NCBI GenBank assembly: GCA_944376425.1
Contig: CALWCS010000060.1
Coordinates: forward strand, 1 to 52,213
From: an uncultured Lachnospiraceae bacterium
GTDB taxonomy: Bacteria > Bacillota > Clostridia > Lachnospirales > Lachnospiraceae
Direction of reading: 5' to 3'
DNA: 52,213 bases
Below, piece by piece: positions 33,380 to 42,229 of this stretch. Position 1 is the first letter of the stretch. Each line of letters opens with the position of its first letter. The notes beneath the pieces were generated by a model. That model was not told the origin of the DNA. It searched no databases and saw only the letters and a program-made list of their open reading frames with translations. The translations under genes and the position numbers were made by a program.

Positions 33380-35743
33380 ATGTTTCATGTAATTAAAAGA
33401 GATGGAGAAATTGCGGAGTTTGATTTAAATAAGATTGGTGCTGCGATGGAAAAAGCATTTAATGCCACAGGGATGAATTACACTCCGGATATGATTAGTT
33501 TACTCTCGCTTAGAGTAACGTCTGATTTTCAGCCTCAGATTAAAGACAATGCAATTGGAGTAGAAGCGATTCAGGACAGTGCGGAGCGTGTCCTTGTGCA
33601 GGTAGGATATGCAGAGGTTGCAAAAGCATATATTCTTTACAGGAAACAAAGAGAAAAGATCAGAAATATGAAGGCGACCTTTTTAGACTACAGAGATATT
33701 GTAAACAGCTATGTAAAAGTGGAAGACTGGAGAGTAAAAGAAAATTCTACCGTCACTTATTCGGTTGGAGGATTAATTTTAAGCAATTCTGGAGCTGTCA
33801 CTGCAAACTATTGGTTGTCAGAACTTTATGATGAAGAAATTGCAAATGCGCATCGAAATGCTGATCTGCATCTGCACGATCTGTCTATGCTGACTGGATA
33901 CTGTGCAGGATGGTCCTTAAAACAGCTGATTCAGGAAGGACTTGGAGGAATTCAGGGGAAGATTACTTCCTCTCCTGCAAAACATCTGTCAGTTCTGTGC
34001 AATCAGATGGTAAATTTCCTTGGCATTATGCAGAATGAATGGGCCGGAGCACAGGCATTTTCCTCTTTTGACACGTATCTTGCTCCGTTTGTAAAGGCAG
34101 ATCATCTGTCTTATCCAGAAGTAAAAAAATGTATCGAATCTTTTATTTACGGGGTAAATACACCGAGCAGATGGGGAACGCAGGCACCGTTTTCCAATAT
34201 TACACTAGACTGGACGGTACCGGATGATCTGGCAGAACTTCCGGCAATTGTAGGCGGCAAAGAGATGAATTTTTGCTATAAAGACTGTAAAAAAGAGATG
34301 GATATGATCAATCGTGCGTTTATAGAAACGATGATAGAAGGAGATGCGAACGGAAGAGGGTTCCAGTATCCGATTCCGACCTATTCGATCACAAAAGATT
34401 TTGACTGGTCAGATACAGAAAACAATCGTCTGCTGTTTGAAATGACCTCAAAATATGGAACACCTTATTTTTCAAACTATATCAACAGTGATATGCAGCC
34501 AAGCGACGTGCGCAGTATGTGCTGCCGGCTGAGGCTTGATCTGAGAGAATTGAGAAAAAAGACAGGAGGATTTTTTGGCTCAGGAGAAAGTACAGGTTCT
34601 ATAGGAGTGGTGACAATCAATATGCCGAAAATTGCATATCTGTCAAAGACACCGGAAGAATTTTATCAAAGACTGGATCATATGATGGACATTGCAGCAC
34701 GTTCTTTAAAGATCAAGAGAACTGTAATCAGCCGGCTTTTAGAAGAGGGGCTGTATCCTTATACGAAGCGGTATCTGGGAAACTTCGACAATCATTTTTC
34801 AACGATCGGACTGGTAGGGATGAATGAGGTGGGTTTAAACGCACCATGGCTTGGAAAAGATATGACTGATCCAAAAACACAGGAATTTACAAAAGACGTC
34901 TTAAATCATATGAGAGAACGGCTGATTCAATATCAGGAAGAATACGGAGATCTGTATAATCTGGAAGCAACTCCGGCTGAATCGACAGCATACCGGCTTG
35001 CAAAACATGATCGGAACAAATATCCGGATATTAAAACGGCAGGGGGAGACAATGACGTTCCTTATTATACAAACAGTTCCCATTTACCGGTTGGCTATAC
35101 GGAGGATATTTTTACAGCACTCGACATACAGGATGATCTGCAGACACTCTATACATCGGGAACCGTATTCCATGCATTTTTAGGTGAAAAACTTCCAGAC
35201 TGGAAGGCGGCGGCAACCCTTGTGAGAAAAATTGCAGAAAATTATAAACTGCCGTATTATACCCTTTCTCCGACCTATTCTGTGTGCAGAGAACACGGTT
35301 ACCTTGCAGGAGAACATTTTACATGTCCAAAATGCGGAAAACAGGCAGAAGTTTACAGCAGAATCACAGGTTATTATCGGCCGGTTCAAAATTGGAATGA
35401 TGGAAAAACACAGGAATATAAAGACAGAAAAGTATATGACATCACACATTCTCAGCTGAAACGTATTCCAAGAAGTATGGTAACGATGAAAGAAAATGAG
35501 ATTGAAATTAAACCAGTACATTCTATGAAGTATCTGTTTACGACAAAGACATGTCCAAACTGTAAGATTGCAAGACAGATGCTAAAAGATGAAAACTATC
35601 AGGTTATCGATGCAGAAGAAAATCAGGAGCTTGTCTCAAAATATGGAATTATGCAGGCACCTACACTTGTCGTAATAGAAGACGGAAATATAAAGAAATA
35701 TGTCAATGCTTCTAATATCAAGAGATATATCGACAGAAAATAG
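33380..35743 (+). CDS. nrdD: Anaerobic ribonucleoside-triphosphate reductase with C-terminal thioredoxin-like domain
   Basis: A 787-residue class III reductase. An ATP-cone (residues 1-90, FHVIKRDGEIAEF...) is followed by the glycyl-radical barrel. The glycyl-radical loop is RITGYYRPVQNWNDGK with Gly664. A zinc site uses the Cys of CREHGYL and CPKCG. After residue about 710 comes an extra thioredoxin/glutaredoxin-like domain, FTTKTCPNCKIARQML... APTLVVIEDG, likely an attached electron donor. It makes dNTPs without oxygen. The start chosen is ATG 33380 behind GGAAGTGG. The activase gene nrdG is not next to it. Expression is under two NrdR boxes. Confidence 0.93.
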   Translation: MFHVIKRDGEIAEFDLNKIGAAMEKAFNATGMNYTPDMISLLSLRVTSDFQPQIKDNAIGVEAIQDSAERVLVQVGYAEVAKAYILYRKQREKIRNMKATFLDYRDIVNSYVKVEDWRVKENSTVTYSVGGLILSNSGAVTANYWLSELYDEEIANAHRNADLHLHDLSMLTGYCAGWSLKQLIQEGLGGIQGKITSSPAKHLSVLCNQMVNFLGIMQNEWAGAQAFSSFDTYLAPFVKADHLSYPEVKKCIESFIYGVNTPSRWGTQAPFSNITLDWTVPDDLAELPAIVGGKEMNFCYKDCKKEMDMINRAFIETMIEGDANGRGFQYPIPTYSITKDFDWSDTENNRLLFEMTSKYGTPYFSNYINSDMQPSDVRSMCCRLRLDLRELRKKTGGFFGSGESTGSIGVVTINMPKIAYLSKTPEEFYQRLDHMMDIAARSLKIKRTVISRLLEEGLYPYTKRYLGNFDNHFSTIGLVGMNEVGLNAPWLGKDMTDPKTQEFTKDVLNHMRERLIQYQEEYGDLYNLEATPAESTAYRLAKHDRNKYPDIKTAGGDNDVPYYTNSSHLPVGYTEDIFTALDIQDDLQTLYTSGTVFHAFLGEKLPDWKAAATLVRKIAENYKLPYYTLSPTYSVCREHGYLAGEHFTCPKCGKQAEVYSRITGYYRPVQNWNDGKTQEYKDRKVYDITHSQLKRIPRSMVTMKENEIEIKPVHSMKYLFTTKTCPNCKIARQMLKDENYQVIDAEENQELVSKYGIMQAPTLVVIEDGNIKKYVNASNIKRYIDRK

Positions 35744-35757
35744 AGACGTTAAAAAGA

Positions 35758-35803
35758 AACATACCGCAGGATCACTCATTGAAAGATCCTGCGGTATGTT
35801 TTT
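35758..35803. terminator. Terminator between nrdD and the cold-shock gene
   Basis: A 16-bp perfect inverted repeat around ACCGCAGGATC / GATCCTGCGGT with T-runs on both strands, serving convergent genes. Confidence 0.88.
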
Positions 35804-35828
35804 ACGCTAGAAATTATTTATCTGAAAA

Positions 35829-36029
35829 TTATTCTTTAACTACATTGACTGCCTGCATTCCGCGCGGGCCTTCTGTTAAATCATAAGTAACAGCCTGTCC
35901 TTCTTCAAGAGATTTGAAGCCTTCACCAGCAATACCTGAGAAATGTACGAATACATCTCCTCCATCTTCTCCTGTGATGAATCCGTATCCTTTTTCTGCG
36001 CTAAACCATTTTACTGTACCTTTGTTCAT
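35829..36029 (-). CDS. CspA-family cold-shock protein
   Basis: A 66-residue single-domain cold-shock protein. RNP1 is KGYGFIT and RNP2 is VFVHFSGI. It binds single-stranded nucleic acid as an RNA chaperone. The start ATG at 36029 (MNKGTVKWF) follows TGGAGG. The mRNA has a leader of about 135 nt with a long hairpin, which fits cold-shock autoregulation. Confidence 0.95.
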   Translation of the reverse strand: MNKGTVKWFSAEKGYGFITGEDGGDVFVHFSGIAGEGFKSLEEGQAVTYDLTEGPRGMQAVNVVKE

Positions 36030-36068
36030 TGTGGTACCTCCATTCAAATAATAAAACTGATGATAAAA

Positions 36069-36138
36069 AATTCACTAGCTATCAGAGATTACATAGGTTT
36101 AAGGAAATGTCCATATAATCTCTAATAACTAGTGAATT
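36069..36138 (-). promoter_or_regulatory. Long hairpin in the cold-shock gene leader
   Basis: AATTCACTAG (36069-36078) pairs with CTAGTGAATT (36129-36138), and AGAGATTA (36084-36091) pairs with TAATCTCT (36116-36123); an ACAT/ATGT arm is at the top. It lies between the promoter and the ribosome binding site. Confidence 0.7.
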
Positions 36139-36170
36139 ATCTAACATCCAATAAATCTTGTTGCATTTTT

Positions 36171-36200
36171 ATTATAGCTGTTGATGATACCATTTGTCAA
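36171..36200 (-). promoter_or_regulatory. Cold-shock gene promoter
   Basis: On the minus strand TTGACA (36200-36195), 18-bp spacer, TATAAT (36176-36171). Confidence 0.75.
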
Positions 36201-36237
36201 GGAATTTATTGACTAACTATAAGTGAAAGCATCTTAG

Positions 36238-36266
36238 TTGAGTTTAAAAAATGGATATGATATGAT
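36238..36266 (+). promoter_or_regulatory. cca promoter
   Basis: TTGAGT (36238-36243), 17-bp spacer, TATGAT (36261-36266). Confidence 0.55.
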
Positions 36267-36354
36267 GAACAAATAAAAAATAATTTTTTGAGCAGAAATC
36301 AGTCGTGGAATAAGAAAGAAACGGGAACAAAAATCCAAAGAAAGGAAGAAAGAG

Positions 36355-37644
36355 ATGAGGGTACAGATACGGCTGCCGGAAAAGGTAAAAAAGATCTTGA
36401 AGAAGTTGCAAGAGGAAGGATATGAGGCATATGCAGTAGGAGGATGCGTTCGGGACTCTCTGCTTGGCAGAGTTCCCGACGACTGGGATATTACGACGTC
36501 GGCAAAGCCTATGGAGATAAAAGAGATTTTTGAAAGAACGATTGACACGGGAATTCAGCATGGAACAGTGACCGTTTTGATGGAACATGAATGTTTTGAA
36601 GTGACAACTTATCGAATTGACGGAGAATATACAGATAACCGCCATCCAAAAGAAGTAGTGTTTACCTCAAAACTCAAAGAAGATTTAAGGAGAAGAGACT
36701 TTACCATCAATGCGATGGCTTATAATGAGACGCAGGGGATGGTAGATGAGTTTGACGGAATGGGGGATTTGGAAAAAAAACAGATTCGGTGCGTGGGAAT
36801 GGCAGAAGAACGGTTTGAGGAAGATGCTCTGCGTATGCTGCGTGCGGTTCGTTTTTCTGCTCAGCTTAGCTTTCAAATTGAAAAAAATACAAAAATGGCG
36901 ATCAAAAAACTTTCTGAGAATTTAAGAAAAATCAGTGCAGAGAGAATTCAAACAGAGCTTATAAAATTATTGCTTTCTTCTAATCCTGAAACAATACAAG
37001 AAGCGGTAAACTTAGGAATCACACGGGTAGTTATGCCAGAACTCGATAACGCTTTGGAGGCAGGAAATTTTCCGATGCACACGATGAATGGAATACAACG
37101 ACCGTGTTTCTGTGTGCTGTCGCACTGTGAAAAAGAAAAAAGTATGCGCCTTGCAGCCTTAATGCAGTACTTTGACGAAGAGGAAGAAGAAAGAGTGAAA
37201 AAGACAAAGAGCCTCTTAAAGAGACTCAAATTTGATAACCATACGATAGAAAAAACAGTTCGGCTGGTCCGCTTTTGCAAAATATCTTTAAAAGCTGATA
37301 AGAGATTGATTCGAAAGGCAATTCATACAATCGGCGAAGAGATTTTTCCGATGCTGCTGAAACTTTGGAAAGCAAATTTCGATGCAGAAGAGAAAAAAGA
37401 AGAGAATAATTGGAAAGAAAGACAAGATAATATAAGAAAGATACAGACACTTTATGAAGAAATCTTAAAAGATGGCGACTGCCTGTCTTTAAAAACACTT
37501 GCAGTAACCGGAAATGATCTGATTGAGGCAGGAATGAAGCCGGGAAAGGAGATTGGATTAAAACTGGAACAACTACTTGAGGATGTTTTGGAACATCCGG
37601 AACATAACACCAGAGAATACCTGTTATATTCTGTTTTATCGTGA
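36355..37644 (+). CDS. cca: CCA-adding tRNA nucleotidyltransferase
   Basis: A 429-residue class II nucleotidyltransferase. The active site is AVGGCVRDSLLGRVPDDWDITTSA (GG motif, then Asp-x-Asp). The base-recognition region is RRRDFTINAMAY, and the neck is FEEDALRMLRAVRFSAQL. An HD-like C-domain extends to the end. It adds or repairs the CCA end of tRNAs. This is needed here, as the tRNA-Met gene in this window has no encoded CCA. The ribosome binding site GGAAGAAAGAG precedes ATG 36355. Confidence 0.93.
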   Translation: MRVQIRLPEKVKKILKKLQEEGYEAYAVGGCVRDSLLGRVPDDWDITTSAKPMEIKEIFERTIDTGIQHGTVTVLMEHECFEVTTYRIDGEYTDNRHPKEVVFTSKLKEDLRRRDFTINAMAYNETQGMVDEFDGMGDLEKKQIRCVGMAEERFEEDALRMLRAVRFSAQLSFQIEKNTKMAIKKLSENLRKISAERIQTELIKLLLSSNPETIQEAVNLGITRVVMPELDNALEAGNFPMHTMNGIQRPCFCVLSHCEKEKSMRLAALMQYFDEEEEERVKKTKSLLKRLKFDNHTIEKTVRLVRFCKISLKADKRLIRKAIHTIGEEIFPMLLKLWKANFDAEEKKEENNWKERQDNIRKIQTLYEEILKDGDCLSLKTLAVTGNDLIEAGMKPGKEIGLKLEQLLEDVLEHPEHNTREYLLYSVLS

Positions 37645-37682
37645 CATAAGATAGAGGGAACAGTCAAACAGGGGGAATTGGA

Positions 37683-38663
37683 GTGAACGAAAAGGGACTG
37701 AAAATCTTAGAGCAGTATGATTTAACGGTATATAGCAGCAGAAGAGGAAGAAATTCCTGGATCTGTGAGACAGACCGGGGGCTGAAGATTTTAACGGAAT
37801 TCTCAGGAGCACCGAAAAAACTGGAGTTTCAAAATCAGATCCTTGCTCACTTAAAAGAAAAAGGATATGTCCGTGTGGACCTTGCTTTGGAAAACAAAGA
37901 AGGAGAGCTGTTTTCACAGGATCGGGAAGAGACGAGATACATTGTAAAAGATTGGTTTGAAGGAAAAGAATGTGACACAAAAAATGAAGAGGATATTTTA
38001 AAAACGGTTCAGAATCTTGCCAGGCTCCATCAAATTCTTTCTTATATACCTCAGGAAGAAGCTCTTCGGTATGCACAGGAACCATTAGAGGAAGAAATGA
38101 AAAAACATAACCAGCAGCTGAAAAAAGTTTATGGATTTGTCAGAAAAAGAAGAAAGAAAAATGCGTTTGAAGAATGCTTTTTAAACAGTTTTCCGATATT
38201 TTTTGAACAAGCAGCCGACACAGCGGAACAGGCAAAGAACAATCAAAACAGAGCCTATCTGGAGAAGTGCATGAAAGACGGACAGCTGTGTCATGGAGAG
38301 TATAATCAGCACAATGTGATCCTAAACGGACAACAGATTGCAACAACAAATTTTTATAAATGCTGTTATGGAATACCGATCAGTGACTTTTATCAGTTCC
38401 TGAGAAAGATTATGGAAAAACAAAACTGGAATATAAGATTGGGCATAAATATGATTGAAACATATGATCGTGTACGCACAATTCCGAAAGAAGAAAGAGA
38501 ACATTTAAAACTTCAGATGAAGTATCCGGAAAAATTTTTTAAACTGGTCAACTGTTATTATAATACAAATAAAGCATGGGTTCCGGATAAAAACACAGAA
38601 AAATTAGAACTTTTAATCAGACAGCAGGAGAAAAGAAAAACGTTTTTGAAATTATTAGAATAA
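37683..38663 (+). CDS. CotS-family spore coat protein (kinase-like fold)
   Basis: A 326-residue protein of the CotS/YutH/CotI group with an aminoglycoside-phosphotransferase-like fold. It keeps the catalytic-loop region CHGEYNQHNVIL (HGDxxxxN form with Asp replaced by Glu), while the later metal-binding DFG-like Asp is not obvious (ATTNFYKC). Activity is therefore doubtful. Members are made in the mother cell and deposited on the spore coat. It starts with GTG at 37683 behind GGGGGAATTGGA, 38 bp after cca. Confidence 0.83.
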   Translation: MNEKGLKILEQYDLTVYSSRRGRNSWICETDRGLKILTEFSGAPKKLEFQNQILAHLKEKGYVRVDLALENKEGELFSQDREETRYIVKDWFEGKECDTKNEEDILKTVQNLARLHQILSYIPQEEALRYAQEPLEEEMKKHNQQLKKVYGFVRKRRKKNAFEECFLNSFPIFFEQAADTAEQAKNNQNRAYLEKCMKDGQLCHGEYNQHNVILNGQQIATTNFYKCCYGIPISDFYQFLRKIMEKQNWNIRLGINMIETYDRVRTIPKEEREHLKLQMKYPEKFFKLVNCYYNTNKAWVPDKNTEKLELLIRQQEKRKTFLKLLE

Positions 38664-38731
38664 ATATTCCCTTTTAAAAAGATTTATTATATAATTAAGA
38701 TATGAAAAAAATACATTCGGGAGGTAGTGTA

Positions 38732-40465
38732 ATGGACTATAAGGATACTTATCAGGAATGGCTGAAAAATCCATATTTTGATGAGACAACCAAGGAAGAG
38801 CTAAGAAAAATTGCAGACGATGACAATGAGATAAAAGAACGTTTTTACACAGATCTGGAATTTGGCACAGCAGGACTGCGCGGGGTGATCGGAGCCGGAA
38901 CGAACAGAATGAATGTCTACACGGTCAGAAAAGCGACACAGGGACTTGCAAACTATATTGCAAAAGTAGGACAGAAGGAAAAAGGAGTGGCAATTGCTTA
39001 TGACTCCAGAAGAATGTCTCCGGAGTTTGCGGATGAAGCGGCTCTTTGCCTCGGAGCAAACGGTATCAAGGCATATGTATTTGAAAGTTTAAGACCAACC
39101 CCAGAGTTATCTTATGCTGTCAGAAAATTAGGATGTATTGCCGGAATTAATATTACAGCAAGTCATAATCCGCCGGAATATAACGGATACAAAGTATACT
39201 GGGAAGACGGAGCACAGATTACTCCGCCTCATGATACGGGAATTATGGCAGAAGTAAAAAATGTCACAGATTATGCGACGGTTAAAACGATGGACAAGGA
39301 AGCAGCAAAAGAAGCTGGACTTTATGAAGTGATCGGAAAAGCAATTGATGATGCCTATATTGAAGAGCTGAAAAGTCAGGTACTTCATTGGGATGCAATT
39401 AAAGAAGCACAAAAAGATATCAAAATTGTGTATTCTCCTTTGCATGGAACAGGAAATATACCGGCAAGAAGAGTATTAAAGGAAATCGGGTTTGAAAATG
39501 TCTATGTTGTAAAAGAGCAGGAATTGCCAGACGGAGAGTTCCCGACAGTAAGTTATCCAAACCCGGAAGCAAAAGAGGCATTTGAACTTGGATTAAAACT
39601 GGCAAAAGAGATCGATGCGGATTTGGTTCTTGCGACAGACCCTGACGCTGACCGCCTTGGAGTTTATGTAAAAGATACAAAGAGCGGAGAATATATTTCT
39701 CTTACAGGAAATATGTCAGGCTGTCTCCTTGCAGATTACGAGATCGGACAAAGAAAAGAATTAAAAGGACTTCCGGAAGACGGAGCGTTAATTAAGACAA
39801 TCGTTACGACAAATATGGCAGATGCGATTGCAAAAGCATACAATATCAGACTGATAGAAGTTCTGACAGGATTTAAATTTATCGGACAGCAGATTCTTAA
39901 TTTTGAGCAGAGCGGAAAAGGAACGTATCTGTTTGGATTTGAGGAAAGTTATGGATGCCTGATCGGAACTCATGCAAGAGACAAAGATGCAATCGTGGCT
40001 ACGATGGCTCTTGCTGAGGCTGCTGCATATTATAAGACAAAAGGAAAAACATTATGGGATGCCATGATTGATATGTATGAAAAATACGGATATTACAAAG
40101 ATGATATCAAATCGATTACATTAAAAGGCATCGAGGGACTGGAAAAAATTCAGTCGATTCTGGAGACTTTGCGCAATGATCCGCCGGTACAAATCGGAGA
40201 CTATAAGGTAATCTCAGCAAGAGACTACAAGAAGGATACGATTAAAAATCTGGAGACAGGAGAAGTGACTCCGACCGGACTTCCGAACTCAAATGTCCTT
40301 TACTATGATCTGACAGACGATGCATGGCTTTGTGTAAGACCTTCTGGAACAGAACCGAAGGTAAAATTCTATTATGGCGTAAAAGGAACGTCCCTGGAAG
40401 ATGCAGATCAGAAATCAGCAGCTCTTGGAGAGAAAGTATTGGAGATGATCAATGCAATGCTCTAA
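38732..40465 (+). CDS. pgcA: Phosphoglucomutase (alpha-D-phosphohexomutase family)
   Basis: A 577-residue enzyme. The phosphoserine loop is TASHNPPEYNGYK, the metal loop DPDADRLG, the sugar loop GFEESYGC, and the phosphate-binding C-domain RPSGTEPKVKFYY. It interconverts glucose-1- and glucose-6-phosphate, linking glycogen and cell-wall sugars to glycolysis. The start chosen is ATG 38732 (MDYKDTYQ) behind GGGAGG. Its 3' end overlaps mazG by 14 bp. Confidence 0.93.
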   Translation: MDYKDTYQEWLKNPYFDETTKEELRKIADDDNEIKERFYTDLEFGTAGLRGVIGAGTNRMNVYTVRKATQGLANYIAKVGQKEKGVAIAYDSRRMSPEFADEAALCLGANGIKAYVFESLRPTPELSYAVRKLGCIAGINITASHNPPEYNGYKVYWEDGAQITPPHDTGIMAEVKNVTDYATVKTMDKEAAKEAGLYEVIGKAIDDAYIEELKSQVLHWDAIKEAQKDIKIVYSPLHGTGNIPARRVLKEIGFENVYVVKEQELPDGEFPTVSYPNPEAKEAFELGLKLAKEIDADLVLATDPDADRLGVYVKDTKSGEYISLTGNMSGCLLADYEIGQRKELKGLPEDGALIKTIVTTNMADAIAKAYNIRLIEVLTGFKFIGQQILNFEQSGKGTYLFGFEESYGCLIGTHARDKDAIVATMALAEAAAYYKTKGKTLWDAMIDMYEKYGYYKDDIKSITLKGIEGLEKIQSILETLRNDPPVQIGDYKVISARDYKKDTIKNLETGEVTPTGLPNSNVLYYDLTDDAWLCVRPSGTEPKVKFYYGVKGTSLEDADQKSAALGEKVLEMINAML

Positions 40466-40958
40466 GACGGACAAGTCTCTAACAGAGGCGATTGAGGAGC
40501 TTTGCGATCTTGTATCAAAACTCAGAAGTGAAGAAGGATGTCCTTGGGACAGGGCTCAGACTCATCAGAGTCTGAAGCCCTGTATTGTCAATGAGGCGGC
40601 AGAAGTACTGGCAGCGGCAGATTTGTGCGAGAAATTGAAAGATGCCGAAAATTTATGTGAGGAATTGGGAGATTTGCTTTTCTTAATTGTTTTGCAAAGT
40701 CAGATTGCAAAAGAGGAAGGACTTTTTACATTTACCGATGTGATTCAAAGAATTAATGAAAAAATGATCAGACGTCATCCACATGTTTTTCACGATGAAA
40801 ACAGCAGGGGAAAAAATCCAGGCTGGGAAGAGATCAAAAGACAAGAAAAGAGCAGAAAAGAAGAGTCATTTTTTGAAGAACAGAAAAAAGCGCTTCACAC
40901 AGCGCAGGAGGAAATGATCGATCATTTAAAAAAAGAGATAGAAAAGGGAAAACATTAA
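40452..40958 (+). CDS. mazG: MazG-type nucleoside triphosphate pyrophosphohydrolase
   Basis: A 168-residue single-MazG-domain protein. RSEEGCPWDRAQTHQSLKPCIVNEAAEVLAA contains the first Glu cluster, and CEELGDLLFLIVLQSQIA contains the second (ExxD). It hydrolyses NTPs to NMP and PPi, cleaning abnormal nucleotides. Canonical long MazG has two domains; this short version is common in Clostridia. It overlaps the phosphoglucomutase gene. Confidence 0.91.
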   Translation: MQCSKTDKSLTEAIEELCDLVSKLRSEEGCPWDRAQTHQSLKPCIVNEAAEVLAAADLCEKLKDAENLCEELGDLLFLIVLQSQIAKEEGLFTFTDVIQRINEKMIRRHPHVFHDENSRGKNPGWEEIKRQEKSRKEESFFEEQKKALHTAQEEMIDHLKKEIEKGKH

Positions 40959-41006
40959 GATTTTCCTTGGTTTTTTTAAAAGCATGTCAGAAATTTTGAA
41001 ATGTCC

Positions 41007-41035
41007 TTGACAAACAATAGGGAAGAGGTTATAAA
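41007..41035 (+). promoter_or_regulatory. Promoter of the HU gene
   Basis: TTGACA (41007-41012), 17-bp spacer, TATAAA (41030-41035). The leader of about 165 nt has a GAGTTTC/GAAACTC hairpin (from 41047) and an AGAACA/TGTTCT hairpin near 41146. Confidence 0.72.
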
Positions 41036-41208
41036 TAGACGTAAGAGTTTCAGAACTGAAAAAGTGCTGGAAACTCAAAACTTGATGAATATTGTCGAGC
41101 TTGAAAAAGCGGCAGGCAGACTCAGAAGATTTCGCTTTGACCCACAGAACAATGACATGTTCTGATATCAGGCATGACTAAGAGAGAAATAAGAGGAGGA
41201 AATAATCC

Positions 41209-41484
41209 ATGAACAAAACAGAATTAATTGCAGCAGTTGCCGGAAAAACAGAGTTGACAAAGAAAGATACCGAAAAAGTATTGAAAGCATTTACAGATGT
41301 AGTTGCCGAAGAGTTAAAAAAAGGCGAAAAAGTACAGCTGGTTGGATTCGGAACCTTTGAAGTATCCGAGAGAGCAGCAAGAGAAGGAAGAAATCCTCAG
41401 ACTGGCGAAACTATGACTATTGCAGCATCAAAAGCTCCTAAGTTTAAAGCTGGAAAAGCTTTAAAAGACATGATCAACGCATAG
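41209..41484 (+). CDS. hup: HU-family DNA-binding protein
   Basis: A 91-residue histone-like protein. [25 protein letters not shown] forms the helical body, and [28 protein letters not shown], with its beta-arm, is the HU signature. It compacts the nucleoid as a dimer. The ribosome binding site GAGGAGG is strong. It stands just upstream of rqcP, as in many Firmicutes. Confidence 0.96.
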   Translation: MNKTELIAAVAGKTELTKKDTEKVLKAFTDVVAEELKKGEKVQLVGFGTFEVSERAAREGRNPQTGETMTIAASKAPKFKAGKALKDMINA

Positions 41485-41646
41485 GAACAAGCATTGATTT
41501 CATAACTTTTTGGAAACCGAAGATAAATAGTAATCGAAAATAGAGAAAGAAAAGGGCTGTTGCAGAATCATTTGCAGCAGCCCCTTTGTCTGATACGATA
41601 TTTGTACGGTTATTATAAAGAAGGAAACACAAAAAAGGAGGCAAAC

Positions 41647-41886
41647 ATGAGACTTGATAAATACTTAAAAGTATCTCGCTTAATAAAAAGAAGAACCGTA
41701 GCAAATGAAGCGTGCGACGCAGGAAGAGTACTGATCAATGATCGGACGGCAAAAGCATCAGCTGATGTCAAAGAAGGGGATATCATAGAAATTCAATTTG
41801 GTACGAAGTCTGTCAAAGTGGAAGTAGTCAGTGTCCAAGAGACAGTAAAAAAAGACGAAGCAAAAGAAATGTACCGATATCTCTAG
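41647..41886 (+). CDS. rqcP: RqcP, S4-domain ribosome-quality-control factor
   Basis: A 79-residue S4 RNA-binding protein (B. subtilis YabO/RqcP). MRLDKYLKVSRLIKRRTVANEACDAGRVLINDRTAK covers the S4 motif. It helps RqcH add Ala tails to stalled nascent chains on 50S subunits. The start ATG at 41647 follows AAAGGAGG; the frame is open upstream but without a ribosome binding site. Its position between hup and yabP is conserved. Confidence 0.92.
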   Translation: MRLDKYLKVSRLIKRRTVANEACDAGRVLINDRTAKASADVKEGDIIEIQFGTKSVKVEVVSVQETVKKDEAKEMYRYL

Positions 41887-41947
41887 AAGCATAAATGGGA
41901 TCTGAAAAGCATAGATTACAAGTAAGAATATGCGGCAGGAGGAAACC

Positions 41948-42229
41948 ATGGAAGAGAAGCAGAGTTTGCAAAACCACCGGATCTCTCTGGCAAGCAGGCA
42001 GTTTGGAATAATTACAGGCGTTTCGGATGTAGTGTCTTTTGATGTGACGGAGATTGTACTGGAGACAGAGATGGGAATGCTGATGATTAAAGGAAAAGAT
42101 CTTCATGTTAACCGGCTGACTCTAGAAAAGGGAGAAGTAGACATTGAAGGAATGATCGACAGCTTTACGTACTCAGAAGGAGGACACCGAAAACAAGGAG
42201 ACTCTCTGCTTGGAAGGCTGTTTAAATAA
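41948..42229 (+). CDS. yabP: Sporulation protein YabP
   Basis: A 93-residue YabP-family protein; key segment LASRQFGIITGVSDVVSFDVTEIVLETEMGMLMIKGKDLHVNRLTLEKGEVDIEG. It is required for spore cortex formation in B. subtilis together with YabQ. The start ATG at 41948 lies behind GGAGGA. It directly abuts yabQ (next codon after its stop). Confidence 0.92.
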   Translation: MEEKQSLQNHRISLASRQFGIITGVSDVVSFDVTEIVLETEMGMLMIKGKDLHVNRLTLEKGEVDIEGMIDSFTYSEGGHRKQGDSLLGRLFK

